Assembly: GCA_026008535.1 (NCBI GenBank)
Contig: BRKX01000006.1
Span: forward strand, 49,588,664-49,652,663
Reading direction: 5' to 3'
Length of the DNA: 64,000 nt
Source of the DNA: Perilla frutescens
Taxonomy: Eukaryota > Streptophyta > Magnoliopsida > Lamiales > Lamiaceae
The translations under genes were made by a program, and so were the position numbers. The notes under the pieces were generated by a model. It was not told the DNA's origin. It worked only from the letters and a program-made list of their open reading frames with translations, and made no database searches. Shown here in pieces: positions 36,076-47,663 of this stretch. The stretch's first letter is position 1, and every line of letters begins with the position of its first letter.

Positions 36076-36690
36076 GGTGATTCTAGATACACCGTAATTT
36101 TTTCTTTATACACTATTTTTTTTATACACGACGTATTTTTTTTCCATTTTTTCTTCACACACCACAAATAAATATCTTTTTTACCATTTCATTTTAAAAA
36201 TCTCAGAATTTAAAAAAAAATTTAAAAAAAACGAAAAGAAATAAAAAAAAATTGGAGAACACATGCGTATGACTGCCCTTCTTCTCCAGCGACACGCCTA
36301 GCCCGTCTTCTCCAACAACCCACCGTCGACGATGATTGCCAAGCCCCGATTCAATTCGACGACGATAACCGCCCCACTACCCGTCGACATAAAGAAAGAA
36401 TAAAACAGAAGAAAAAAAAAAGAAAGAAGATGGGAGGGACTGATTCTGTTTTGATGGAGTCGTCCTTGGGCAACGTCGCAAGGTGCGCCACCATTTGCTG
36501 CTACAAAAAGCGTCGTCGTCACCGCGTCAGAGCAACAAGAAATTGCACATCTAATCTAAGATGGATTGATGAAGAAAATATGGGAGAGAGAGAGGGGTTG
36601 TAAGAGGGGTTTCTTTATTCCTTTTATTTTGTTTTATTCATTTTTTTTTAATTAATAGTGTATAAAGTAAAATCACCCACTGTATATATA
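36076..36690. repeat. Weak inverted-repeat unit (possible MITE)
   Basis: GGTGATT...CTTTATACACTATT at 36076-36125 is mirrored by AATAGTGTATAAAGTAAAATCACC at 36653-36676, with an extra 20 bp on the left arm. It lies directly against the left end of the large inverted-repeat unit. There is no clear duplication at its flanks. Confidence 0.35.
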
Positions 36691-36700
36691 CTATAATATT

Positions 36701-36766
36701 GGAAATTTCTATGCTCCCTGCTGGGCATTACCCAACGCTCTTCAGATCGTGCCACCTGTCCCCCTT
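36701..36766 (+). repeat. Left terminal inverted repeat of the 15.5-kb unit
   Basis: Starts GGAAATTTCTATGCTCCC and pairs with 52108-52173 on the opposite strand. It is followed by AT-rich DNA in which TATACCGTATTTTGC (36825) may mirror AATACGGTGTATTTTG at 52050, hinting that the repeat extends in diverged form. Confidence 0.8.
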
Positions 36767-38430
36767 GCCGATATTAGTTTTCACTTAACTAAATTCACCA
36801 AATATATGGTATTTTGCAGATATACCGTATTTTGCAGAAAGAGCTATTGGGGCACTTAGAATTTGCAGAAGAACAGTAGAAAGTGGGTCCAGTTGTTCAT
36901 CATTACGTATTGGCAGATTGCATAAAAATATGACTATTGGTATTGAATTTTCGGTCTTGGCAAATCTACAGAATGTTGACATTTCATTTTTTATACTTCA
37001 GCCAACATTTCTGATATTAAGCCTATATATATAATAATATATCATATTTTTATTTCCGTATAACATTTATAGTATTAAAAAATTACATCAATGGAACAAT
37101 AAAAAACATTACTATCTGATATGATAACGTGCATTACACGTAATTAACATGATTTTACACCAATCTGAAATAATGTGTATGATCTTCCAAAAAGTACAAT
37201 TAATATATGCGTTTTAATTGAATTAGTATTTATATCACTATAAGATCAGTAGTATTTGACTATCATAAAATTAATAAATTTCAACACAATTTTCTAAATT
37301 TTATCATGAGCAATTTATAATTTTCTTATATAAATTATTGCACATATGTTTATCATACATATGGTTGAAAAACATTTTTCAACATTGAAATGTGTATTTC
37401 TAATATGAACTTTTGAAAATAAGAAAATTTATTAACATAAATCTGGAACATGAATTATAATCGCTGGAAATTCTAATAGAGTTTTTTCTCGCCAGATATT
37501 ATAGATGCATTTCGATCTTAAAATAGCATCTGAACATCAAAAGGAAGCATTGTGAAAACGTCATAATAGTGGAGTATTTATTTTGAATTAAGCTTAAAAA
37601 ATTGGATTTAGAAAATAATCTTATTATGAAAGTGTAATTATACAATCTGAAATATATCCATATAAGAAATCCATTTGCTCTTTTTTATAGTTCTGAATGT
37701 TTTTTTTTGCAAATTATGATGTTTTTTTTATTGTTAGGGAATAATACACCGATGGAATAATTTCTATAAATCTCAATTGAATTTATAATACTGATGTAAA
37801 AAAAGCATCATAAATCATCAAATACAGCATTTTGAATTTTTAAAAGAGTAAAGGGATATAAATCATATAAACAACCATTCCCAAGTTATCACTAATAATC
37901 ATATAAAAAAAGTATAAGAAATCTTTTTTAAAAAAAAGCATGCATAATCTTTAAATAAGCACATTGATATATTACTCCATGATTTTTCAAATAGAAATTC
38001 AAATTATTCCCTGTCAATCATAAAAAAAGTCATAATTCACAAAAAAAAACATCGAGAACTATAAAAAGAGCAAATAGATATAATAATCAATTACTATAAA
38101 ATTTGTGCACTAGCGCTTATTATGCTAAAAGGCGCATATAACCACAACCAATAAGTAAAAAAAGATACAAAGAATACGATTGTTATTTTTATTTTTAAGC
38201 AAAGATTATAGACGGTTGGCATTATTCCGTAATTTTTGCCTGCGTAAATGAGGGATTTCAATCCACTAAGATTTGATAATATTCGAAGCTTACCAATATG
38301 CCATTATCTAATTAAAATAAATATAAATAAAATTAACAATAAAATAAATCTTGACCCTCCATCTAACCATTTTAATGGTCATGATTAGTCCACAAATTAT
38401 ACACAAGACCATTATTCACAAATGAGTGAT

Positions 38431-38509
<79 letters not shown>

Positions 38510-40325
38510 GACTCTTATATTCATGTTATAAAATGTACACCTATAATATATATAGCTATATATTATTTTATTGAATTACAACGATAGAGAATAATTCTAT
38601 ACTGCATTATTGATTTAAGTTCAGTTAAAAAGCATGAAACAGTATAGTGAATTCGATGTTTAATGTTTGAAGGTTATTGCAGAATTTGTTCAACCAAATA
38701 AAATAATTATAAGGATAAATAACTCTTCAACAAATTTTACATTCACACGTGTAAATATGTCATTAGTTACGTAGATGGCATATAGTAACCCTACAACTTA
38801 TAATTAATCAAAACACAAAATTAAATTAATTCAAATTGTACTTTAATAAATAATTTGGTTTAACAATTGTGGACTCGAATAAATATTTATAAACCTACTT
38901 AGTTAGGTGTAATTAATTAATTAAGTAATCCATTATGTATCATAATTCTTGACACTATAAGTTTCCAATCATTCTCCTAGCTATCAAAAACAAAAACAAA
39001 AAAGTATATTATTTTATACAATATTCATCATTTTTTTTTAAATCAACCGATTAAAATTAATGAGTTATAAATGTTACTAATTATGATTAGCCATTTTAAC
39101 TCATGACACTAGTAGTGGAAATTTGTTTCATTATAGAGATATGTTATTAAATTATAAAGGAACTTTTTTTTAAATAATAAATTATGCATTCAATATTAGA
39201 TTACAATTGTGGTTGTTTCACTTGAATAAATTGTAAAATAAAAACAAAAATTATCTTTCAATTCATGTTCATTGTTATTTGCTTATAGTTGATAATCTTT
39301 GAATCTGAATTGAAAAACTATAAAATGAGTCTGCCACAACTTTAAACATATAAGCACTAATGTAATATTTTTTTTTTATGTATATCGATCTTATTTGTCA
39401 AATAACCTAAAAATTCAATATAAATTAATTAGAATTATAATAATATTATAATAATAGATTATTCTCATTGATTAGTTAGTAATATAATAGTAATACAATA
39501 ATATATTAGATTATGTAGATTAATTAGAATTATAATAGTATATAATATATATATATATATATTAGATTATTATATTATTGCTCTTAAATAAAATAAAAAT
39601 ATAGGGTTATAATAGGTAAATTCAAAAATGTAAGATAAGTCACTTTTTCTATTAAAAAAATATAGTTTAAAAATTCACAACACATGATATTCCTCTTTTC
39701 TTGTACAACGTAGATTACAAAATAAATTATGTTAACCTATCTACATAAAAGATAATACTCTATTCTTTAACCACATAAATTCAAAAAAAAATAAAATCAG
39801 AAGAACATATCTACATAAATTAATTAATTCATAATAGATGAAAAAACAAATGATTCAACTAGCCTCGGTAAAGCAAAAAGGCATAGGCTACTACTGTTGG
39901 TCATAAAGGGTAATAATTAGGTGTTGATAATTAAAAGTGTCCCAATAGCAAAAACTGAGAACATGTACAAAAATAGTGAAACACAAAGTCATGAGGGTGT
40001 ATTAGTAATTATCGTATATATTGCTTTATTAAATAATAATAGTCATTAGTGTTGTATTGTATTTTACTCCATTACCCTTTCCCTCTTAATCTAGTGAGAG
40101 AAGGAAAATAAGAGATTCAAAATTCGAATCTCTCTCTCTCTAAACATTAAAAATTATTTTGTTATTTCCAATAAAATTAGGGTTAAGTATTCATTATTCT
40201 CTTTCATCTTCATTCTTCATCAAAATATCTCTCCATTTTCGATCTTCAAATAGGGTTAGTATTCTATATTATCATTCATCTTCAATCTTAACTATTTCCA
40301 TTTTGTTAACATATACTGATCCTCA
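36767..40325. other. 3.5 kb AT-rich non-coding DNA
   Basis: No gene, splice pattern or repeat family recognised apart from the compound microsatellite at 38429. From 40120 the sequence is CT-rich and may be the promoter/5' UTR of the gene at 40326. Confidence 0.6.
38429..38508. repeat. Compound microsatellite (TC)n(TA)n(CA)n
   Basis: About 13 TC, 11 TA and 15 CA units in direct succession. A second (CA)n(TA)n run lies at 41293-41340. Confidence 0.95.
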
Positions 40326-40709
40326 ATGGAAATCAAACATAGCGATAGACAGAAATTTTATGTTGTCTTCGAAGGTATTCGAACGGGAGTATATTCAAAC
40401 TGGGTAGATTGTGCTCCATGTGTACTCGGTGTTAAGGAAAGCTTGTACAAGTCGTTTCCAACTGAAGATCAAGCGGGTGAGGCCTATAAAAAATATATTA
40501 TGAGGAAAGGCCAAGAATATGATAGTGGATGGAGTGGTGATGTCGATTCATATTCCGAGTCGAGCAATGGTGAAATTAGTTCAAGATATCGAAAAATGAA
40601 GAAGTGCAGAAACGTTGAAGAGAAGAAGATAACATCGAGATTGAATTTCTTTATTTTGGGATTCGTAGTTGGAATTTGTCATTCGTTTTGTATTGCTCAT
40701 TTAACTTGA
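40326..40709 (+). CDS. Small RNase H1-N/viroplasmin-type protein with C-terminal membrane segment
   Basis: 127 codons from ATG 40326. Residues about 10-58 (KFYVVFEGIRTGVYSNW..., VKESLYKSF, EAYKKYI) match the RNase H1 N-terminal / caulimovirus-viroplasmin fold: YVVF-G---GVY--W-C, then V-G-----YK-F----A--AY--Y. In RNase H1 this module binds RNA:DNA hybrids; here there is no RNase H catalytic domain. Residues 60-90 are Ser/Glu-rich. Residues 105-125 (LNFFILGFVVGICHSFCIAH) are a hydrophobic segment that could be a tail anchor. A single open exon, no introns needed. The CT-rich leader before it fits a 5' UTR. Role unknown. Confidence 0.75.
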   Translation: MEIKHSDRQKFYVVFEGIRTGVYSNWVDCAPCVLGVKESLYKSFPTEDQAGEAYKKYIMRKGQEYDSGWSGDVDSYSESSNGEISSRYRKMKKCRNVEEKKITSRLNFFILGFVVGICHSFCIAHLT

Positions 40710-41290
40710 ATTAGTTCGGATTTCTTTGTAAAATAATTTATATTTCAAGTTTTATTTTATTTTATTTGTATGAATGAAGTTTTGTATTATGCATCGATTA
40801 TGCCTCTAGAATTTACTATTTTTGTATTAATGCTCAATTATTCATCGATTTCAATATGTTCATACATAATATAATCTATCTCTATATTAATAATAGTGGC
40901 TATTCGAATATATCTTACTTTGAAATTATAACATATATATATATATATATATATTAATCCTGTATCACTTACTTTAGGATGAGATATGATAAGCACAAAT
41001 ATTCTTATTATTCATATTCAACATTCAATTGTAATCTCCTTAGTTAAATTATCCTATTATATCTAGGTTTAACCTTATTTAATATGTGTTATTTAATACA
41101 TGATATAATTTCAAATATCATATTATATATAGGTTTTACCTTATAATATATGTTATACTTTCAAATTAAAATATATTCGAGTATATTCGACCAAATTAAA
41201 GTATATATTACACATCTCATCCTAAAATTAGTGATAGATATATAGATTAATTCGTGGCTACTACTCGAATATACTTTTTCAAAAAAAAAT

Positions 41291-41341
<51 letters not shown>

Positions 41342-42049
41342 TGATCCAACCTCTATCACTCTTACTTTAGGATGAGATACGTGATAAGCACAAATATTCT
41401 AATTATTCATATTTACCTACTGTTTTAGTCTCCTTAGTTAAATTATCCTATTATATCTAGGTTTTACCAATTATTTTATTTTATCTATTTTATATATGTG
41501 ATTATGACTTATAAAATAGCTACACGTCTGTGTTGATACTCAAATTTAATAAAGATTAAAAGAAGCTTTCTTCTCTATAATATATGAAATTATAAACCAT
41601 ATATTAAAACACGGACCATAAAAAATATGAACTTATTAGATTATACTTCATGATGTATCAATATTTAAGTTAATTTAGGATGAGATATGGAATTATGAAC
41701 TATTGAATTAAAAAAAATACATCACTTTATAACATAGTATTATATTCAAATACTCAAATTCATGATATATTATTACTCGAAATTTTTGAAGCATTTAGGG
41801 TTTAAGGTGTAGTTCAAATACTCAGTTTATTTTAACAATAAATTTAGCCGCCTCATTGCTTGGAAAGTATATATAACATGATATTTGCGTAAAGAAAAAT
41901 ATAAGAGACCAACATAATAGAAAACCAAATGCATAGATAGATTAATAGATAGTTCTACGAAAAAAGAAAATACATCAAAAGAAAATTAAAACGATAGTTT
42001 GATAATGGTTGGGTCATAGAAAACCCACAAAAAAAGTAAGAAAGTAACG
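40710..42049. other. Non-coding, AT-rich, with a diverged internal duplication
   Basis: The phrase CTTACTTTAGGATGAGATA and its surroundings (40968-41060 and 41361-41465, including TTAGTTAAATTATCCTATTATATCTAGG) occur twice, each after a (TA)n run. This is a roughly 390-bp-spaced duplication with microsatellites. No coding potential. Confidence 0.5.
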
Positions 42050-42268
42050 TTAAACGTTGCTTGTGCTGGAATCGAGAATGACAATGACGGGAACTTGGCT
42101 TGAAGTGCCCTCTTCTTCTCCACGCTTGTCCATCGTCAGAAAGCTATTATATAGCTTGGTGAGAGGGTAGTTCTCAAGAAGCAACTCCCTCATAATGTCA
42201 TCATCAGCAAATGATGTCATACAATCAAAGAGCTCCTTAATCTCTACCTTCAGGTTATTGTGATCCAT
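42050..42268 (-). CDS. Hypothetical ORF overlapping the PTKK-repeat gene
   Basis: 72 codons from MDHNNLKVEIKELFD. It starts inside the last codons of the upstream reading frame (overlap 19 nt, different frame). It could be the C-terminal part of the same protein after a frameshift or unseen intron, or a separate small ORF. Acidic/hydrophobic helix followed by a Ser/Thr tail; no family recognised. Confidence 0.4.
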   Translation of the reverse strand: MDHNNLKVEIKELFDCMTSFADDDIMRELLLENYPLTKLYNSFLTMDKRGEEEGTSSQVPVIVILDSSTSNV

Positions 42269-42564
42269 CTTAGAGTTTTATACAGAAATTCCAGGCTCTG
42301 TGGGGAGGGAGGCACAATCCATTCGGAGACGCTCTTGGTAGGGGTGGCCTTCTTGGTAGGGGTTGCCTTCTTGCCGTTCTTGGTAGGGGTGACCGTGACC
42401 GTGACCTTCTTGGTAGGGGTTGCCTTCTTGGTAGGGTTAGTGGCCTTCTTGGTTGGGCTATCACTCTCGGTTGGGGCGGGAGGAGAAATTTTTTTGTAAG
42501 GTGTATTTTTTTTCCATTTTTTATTTCCTGATCTTTTGAAGAGTGCTATTCTGCTAGATTCCAT
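42250..42564 (-). CDS. Lys/Pro/Thr-repeat protein (PTKKA repeats)
   Basis: From MESSRIALFK at 42564 (an earlier Met at 42612 is possible). It has a basic N-terminus (KRSGNKKWKKN), then repeats of the type PTKKAT/PTKKV, like the tails of H1-type or other nucleic-acid-binding proteins, and a SPQSLEFLYK end. On the minus strand a TATATAT run at about 42627-42636 precedes it. The DNA repeat (GTAGGGGT-GCC-TTCTTG) could itself be expanding. Function unknown; probably nuclear (inference). Confidence 0.5.
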   Translation of the reverse strand: MESSRIALFKRSGNKKWKKNTPYKKISPPAPTESDSPTKKATNPTKKATPTKKVTVTVTPTKNGKKATPTKKATPTKSVSEWIVPPSPQSLEFLYKTLRWITIT

Positions 42565-43257
42565 AGTTAAGATATGAAGAGATGATGGGTTGAGATGATG
42601 GGTTGGGGACAATAAGAACTCTCATATATATAAAGAGAACCCCTCCTCCCACATCCCACAACCTTTAATTAATGCATATAATGCAATTAGCAAGCATGCA
42701 TGCATTACACTTCTTAGTAGCAATATATTTATTTTGAATTTCAGTATGAGAGGGATTAATTCAATTCAAATGTTTTGGTTCAAATATTTATTTTGAATTT
42801 CAAGAAGCTTAGCATGCACAACTTAATTACAATTACAATTAAAGTGAGAAAAAAGAACCAATAGGGTCACACTGGAAATTGTGATTGAGTGTGAAGAAAG
42901 GAAGTGTAAGAATTAATGAGTGTTTAGCATTGAATGTTAAAGGTTTATTTCAAATTTATTATTATTTTATTAATATTTAAAACATATAAAGTAAATTTGC
43001 AAATAAAAAATGAGTGTGGTTTTTCGATTTTTTTTTGAAATTACTAATTATTACGATTTAGGGAAAATTGATGAAATCTAAATTAGTGTTATGAAGTATA
43101 ATTTTTTCAATTAGTATGATATGAAAATCGTAATGGAATCTAACATTTTTATGAGACATAAGTACATAACACACTGTTCACTAATAAATAATATTAAATA
43201 ATATTTATTACATTATTCAAATTTGTTATATTTTTCAAAATTCTTATTCTTTTTTTG

Positions 43258-43502
43258 GATGGAGGGATTAGTTCAAATTATTTGTTCAAATCTTCGAGGG
43301 ATATATCACCAAATTTCTCAATTGTTGTTTTGTAAAACAAATTCGAATTTTTTGTTCATATCTTCGAGGGAATTGTTCAAATTTTTTGTTCAACTCTTCG
43401 AGGGAATAGTTCAAATTTTGTGTTCAAAATTTCGAGGGATATATTTCAAATTTTTTGTTCAAAATTTTCGAGGGATATGATTAGTTCAAATTTTTTGTTC
43501 TA
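43258..43502. repeat. ~30-bp minisatellite (TTTTTTGTTCAAATCTTCGAGGGA)
   Basis: At least six imperfect units with the core TTCAAATTTTTTGTTCAA and TTCGAGGGA. The frame open through it (43223-43480) only translates the repeat. The flanks, 42613-43257 and 43503-44035, are AT-rich without recognised features. Confidence 0.85.
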
Positions 43503-44035
43503 AAATATTTCTTAGATATTTTGTCTAGTGAAAAAACTGACCAATTAAGCTGTGTTGGGAATTGCAATGGACACCTTAAGAAATGATTAAAGTTGAGTGG
43601 TTGCTTGTAAGAAATTTAAGCCAACTTAAAGGTTTTCTCGTAAAATGAAAACAAAAACTATTTATTAAATTTTAACATAAAATATAATATAACTATGATA
43701 ATTAATAGAGTAAGGTTTAGATTTCTTATATCATGAGATTCGAACTACAGTGAAATCTTAATGAAACTATATATTTACGAAAACATGGACGTTACTAATA
43801 TAAAATTTAATTAATTACATTACTAAAGTTTTAGTTAAATTAAGGTTGTATGTCAAAATATAAGAGATCAATGTATTAAATCTAGAAAAATCATCAACTA
43901 TAGGCTAATATATGAGAATTTTGAATTCAATCTTAGTATTAAGAAATTAATTAAGGTGCAATCACACAATGATCTACGACACAACGGTCACACATAAATG
44001 AAATCATACAATATGAGATAAAATTATGACTTAGT

Positions 44036-44600
44036 GAATTCACACATACACTATATAGTAAGGCTTCTTTTCAATTTTAATTGAATGAGTGATGAGTTAT
44101 TTTAATTTTTAGTGAAATCATAGACTATAGGCTAAAATATGGGAAATTCGAATTCAATCTTATTATAGTGATGATTAGTGAATTCACACATACACTATAG
44201 AGTAAGGCTTCTTTTCAATAGTAATTGAATGAGTGGTGAGTTATTTTAATTTTTAGTGAAATCATAGAATATAGGCTAAAATATGGGAAATTAAACATCA
44301 ATCTTACTATAGTGATGATTAGTGAATTCACACGTATACTATAGAGTAAGGCTTCTTTTCAATTGTAATTGATTGAGTGGTGAGTTATTAATTTTTAATG
44401 AAATCATAGACTATAGGCTAAAATATGGGAAATTCGAATTCAATCTTAGTGTTGAGCAATTAAGGTGCAATCACACGTTGATCTAAGAAAAAATTGGTCA
44501 CACTTATAATGAAATCATACAATATGGTTTGTGCTCCAATTGGGAAATTTGAGATCAACTTACTAGAGTGATGATTAGTGAATTCAAACATACACTATAG
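44036..44600. repeat. 144-bp tandem repeat
   Basis: GAATTCACAC starts at 44036, 44180 and 44324, exactly 144 bp apart, with CACTATAGAGTAAGGCTTC and ATAGGCTAAAATATGGGAAA inside each unit. A partial, more diverged copy begins at 44580. Non-coding; lies upstream of the first SANT-like gene. Confidence 0.9.
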
Positions 44601-44817
44601 AGTAAGACTTCTTTTATACACAACCATCATTCCTTCTCATTAATGCTGTGAAACCCTAAATCAACTAATTCCTTTTTTTATTTTAAATATTGTTTGATTT
44701 TTTTTTAATTATCGTTTTTTAATTCCTTCTTTCATTGACCTTCTAACTTCCAAAAAACAACTATAGTGTATCTATGTATATTTGATCATTATAATAATAT
44801 AACAAAGACTATAGGCT

Positions 44818-45118
44818 AATTAATGTCATCATCCAGTAAAAAATTGTTCAACTTCTCTCGTCTTTCCTCTCTCTTCCAAACGAAAATTAGATCTCTTTGA
44901 AAATAATAACTTGAGATTTATTAAATGATTTTATATAGACTTATTAGATCTATTAAATGCTTTTATGGGACCAAAGATCACAACCGTTCATACACGACTA
45001 ATAATAGATGGCTTGTAATTCACAACTATAAATGGTGTCATCATCAAGTCAAAAACTGTTCAACTTCTCTCGTCTCTCCTCTCTCTTCCAAATGAAAAAT
45101 TAAATCTCTGAAAAAAAA
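44818..45118 (+). repeat. Duplicated 5' leader of the first SANT-like gene
   Basis: About 88 bp at 44818-44905 (GTCATCATCCAGTAAAAAAT, then CAACTTCTCTCGTC) recurs at 45034-45118 with few changes, ending right at the start of the gene. The earlier copy leads into non-coding DNA. Confidence 0.7.
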
Positions 45119-45658
45119 AAAGAATTGGTCCCGAACCAACGAGGAATTTTTACTTGATCTGTTGCACTCTCGAATTGGGGTTGTAGATACATCTGACAAT
45201 TACGAGGTTGCAGATGCTCTAGAGGAGGTTTCATGGACAATGTCAAGAGTTCTGAATCGGAAAGTTCGATTGATCCAACTGGTCCTGAAATTGCACGAGT
45301 TTCAGGAGAAGATGTGGAGTTTTGAGTCTTTGTTAATGCAGCTGGGAATCCATTACGATGAAAATACCAACCGAGTTTGTGCGATGCATGAGTATTTCGA
45401 TCGAGTGGGGAAGAATGTAAGTCTACGCTTTGATATTACATAGTTTTACCTTAACAATATATATTTATTTGTCATATTTTATGATGCTAGGAGAGTCCGT
45501 GTTGGAGCAAGTTCAAAGTGAAAGGAATGCCCCATCTTGGAGTTCTTCGTGAGATCATGGGCGATGGTGGTTTCGGTAGTGTGGTTTTTTTGTTACTTTT
45601 GATGGTGAACTGTGATCGGGTATTGCGATTTGTAATTAAAATTGCACTTGGTGCATAA
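45119..45658 (+). pseudogene. Myb/SANT-like domain gene, copy 1, start codon lost
   Basis: Two exons, 45119-45416 and 45491-45658, joined by a GT-AG intron. Exon 1 begins NWSRTNEEFLLDLL where copy 2 has MSWSKSDEAV; the ATG is replaced by an A-run, so the first Met in frame is at 45162. Exon 1 carries the W...F...L pattern, LVLKLHEFQEKMWSFE and LGIHYDENTNRV. Exon 2 has FKVKGMPHLGVLREIMG, then a hydrophobic tail unlike copy 2. This is the layout of the plant Myb/SANT-like DNA-binding domain known from PIF/Harbinger ORF1 and related proteins. It probably cannot make the full protein. It pairs with the convergent gene at 47159-47663. Confidence 0.6.
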
Positions 45659-45963
45659 TTATCGATTATATATCTAATTAACGGCTAATTATTGTAATCG
45701 TTATCAATGCATTAAGCACCCTACTTGCATTAATGTAATCCTTATCTAGTTAAGAGGCACTTGTTTGAAATAGATCGATCCTGAATTAAAATTTGGTCAG
45801 ATTTGGATGAATCAAAAATCATAACGATGTTAAAGTACAGACGTTAATTAAAATAATTAGAAGTCATAATTTATACAGGTAATTATTAGTCATAATTTAT
45901 ATAGATAATTAAAAAAAAAGCAAATACTAATTAATACTAATAAACAACGTTAAAGTACAACAT

Positions 45964-46089
45964 TTAAGCAAACTTATTGAATAAACTCTCAAAATCTAGC
46001 TTCATAACGCCTCCAAGCTCAACGATGTCACGAATTCCACGGTACTCCGGCATTCCATTCAGTCGAAACTCCCTGTGCATCTCACACTC
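45964..46089 (-). pseudogene. Orphan second exon of a SANT-like gene, inverted
   Basis: 126 bp on the minus strand, the same length as exon 2 of copy 2 (49058-49183) and nearly identical in sequence, including the upstream CACTATAG splice acceptor. It reads ECEMHREFRLNGMPEYRGIR... and ends FNKFA-stop. No first exon is found upstream of it on the minus strand (46090-47158). It lies 3' of copy 1 in opposite orientation. Confidence 0.75.
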
Positions 46090-47158
46090 CTATAGTGAAA
46101 ATAGATCAAATTAATGTCATTCTAAGAAAATGACGATACCGAGCCTCGGACAACAACCTCGCAAGTAACTGATGTCATCAAGGAAAAATAAAAGAGCAAG
46201 GCGACGAACAAAACGAATAAGAAGAAGAAGAAGAAGAAGAAGAAGAGTAGTTGAAATTTGTACTTGTGTTTCAATTTGGTCATATTTAATTGTATTTACC
46301 ACTTTGTGTTTCAGTTTAATTTTAGTTGATGTACAAGTTAAATTACTGATTTCCTATATCAATACTAATATAAGTTAAAAACAAATTAGAGTTTCGGTGA
46401 ATATAATCAGTGTAATTTATTGTGTAGGAGATTTAATTTTTGTCAAAAATAATTAAACGCTACAAAAAATTAATTTACTTGTTTAATAAAGTATTGAAAA
46501 AAAAACACTATTTGGGATTGATTTATTATTTATAGTCAAATTGTACGATTTACAAATTAGAAGAAAAAAATTGGAACAAAATAATAGAGATATAAAAAAA
46601 AAATTCATAAGGGCCGGCCTTACAGGCCCAATTTAAGTATATTCAAGGCCCAGGTCAAACATAATTCAGGGGCCCATAAGCTGTGATGTGAGTCCATGTT
46701 AGTGGGATCAGACCCCATACATTGACAACCAACCCTCACATAAGATATAATATATACAAGAGTAAATTTCGATATTTTTTCGATGTGGGATACGTGGGTA
46801 CTGCCTTGTCAAAAAGTTCCTCAACCAGTTTCTCAAGTATTTTCTATATCAATTAATTATGGTCTAATTTTAATGCTTTGGAAATAGATTGACTAATTCC
46901 AATTTAATTATAGTTAAAGCACGTAAATATAGTCAAATTACGTCCCAGAATTGTCCTAGAATCGTAGTCCGAATATAAGCTTTTTTACCAAAAATACTTA
47001 CGCCCAAAAATATACAGTAGGGTTTAAGCATTTTTACCAAAAATACGGCTCAAAGTAAGAAGTTCAAAATATAAATTCTGAATTAAAATCAACTAAATAT
47101 ATAGTTCATTTGGACATACAATATTACCAAAAATATTAAAAATTACATAAACATAATT
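46090..47158. other. Non-coding spacer with (GAA)n run
   Basis: (GAA)n at 46216-46246, then AT-rich DNA. Around 46600-46860 is a patch with GGCCCA words (AAGGCCCAGGTC, GGGGCCCATAAG) and CGATGTGGGATACGTGGG, perhaps a fragment of another repeat. No gene seen. Confidence 0.5.
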
Positions 47159-47663
47159 TTAATCAAGATGATCCAAGCGAGCTCGGAGGACCGCCAATCT
47201 TGCCTCGATGCACTCTATCTTGGCTTTCTTCATCTCTATTGCGTGTTGTATTTGTTGTTTTTTATCATAGCAAGAGCTTCCCGATGGAAGCGATCCTTTT
47301 CATACTACAAATATTAAACAAAATAATATTAATTTAAACCAACAAATTAAAATAACACAAAATAAAATAACAAATTTTCTAAAATATTTGATAATACCAG
47401 TTGGTCTAAAATCAGTTCATTCAAACGTGCATCCGCTTCCGATTTGGCTTGAATGGCTCTGCCAAACCTTTCAGAGTCCTTTGCAAACTATTAACGAGGG
47501 AAAAAACAATCGAAATATAAAAATTAATGATAAAACCCTACATGCAAATAAAAAGAAAACATACCTTTTTTACTTCCTTTTCGACTTCCTCTTCCGTGGC
47601 CGTTTTAATCCTCTTCGACGAGGAGGTGTTTCCAGCTTCGTTCGACCTTTTTGCAGACTCCAT
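47159..47663 (-). pseudogene. Small charged coiled-coil-like gene, copy 1, frameshifted
   Basis: Three exons: 47663-47565, 47487-47398 and 47304-47159 (GT-AG). The start is MESAKRSNEAG with a basic SSSKRIK motif, then helical acidic/basic segments (EEVEKEVKK, FAKDSERFGRAIQAKSEADARL). In exon 3 an A-run indel near 47262 shifts the frame to an early stop; the other frame then reads KQQIQHAIEMKKAKIECIEARLAVLRARLDHLD up to TAA at 47159, matching copy 2. Exon lengths are the same as in copy 2 (exon 2 exactly 90 bp in both). Function unknown; a dimerising helical partner of the neighbouring SANT-like protein is conceivable. Confidence 0.6.

Noticed and set aside
36298..36522. 74-codon frame on the minus strand
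   Set aside because: No homology recognised; lies in a probable MITE-like block.
43223..43480. 85-codon frame with repeated Phe/Leu-rich units
   Set aside because: Simple translation of the 30-bp minisatellite.
46172..46378. Arg-rich frame
   Set aside because: Arises from the (GAA)n microsatellite.
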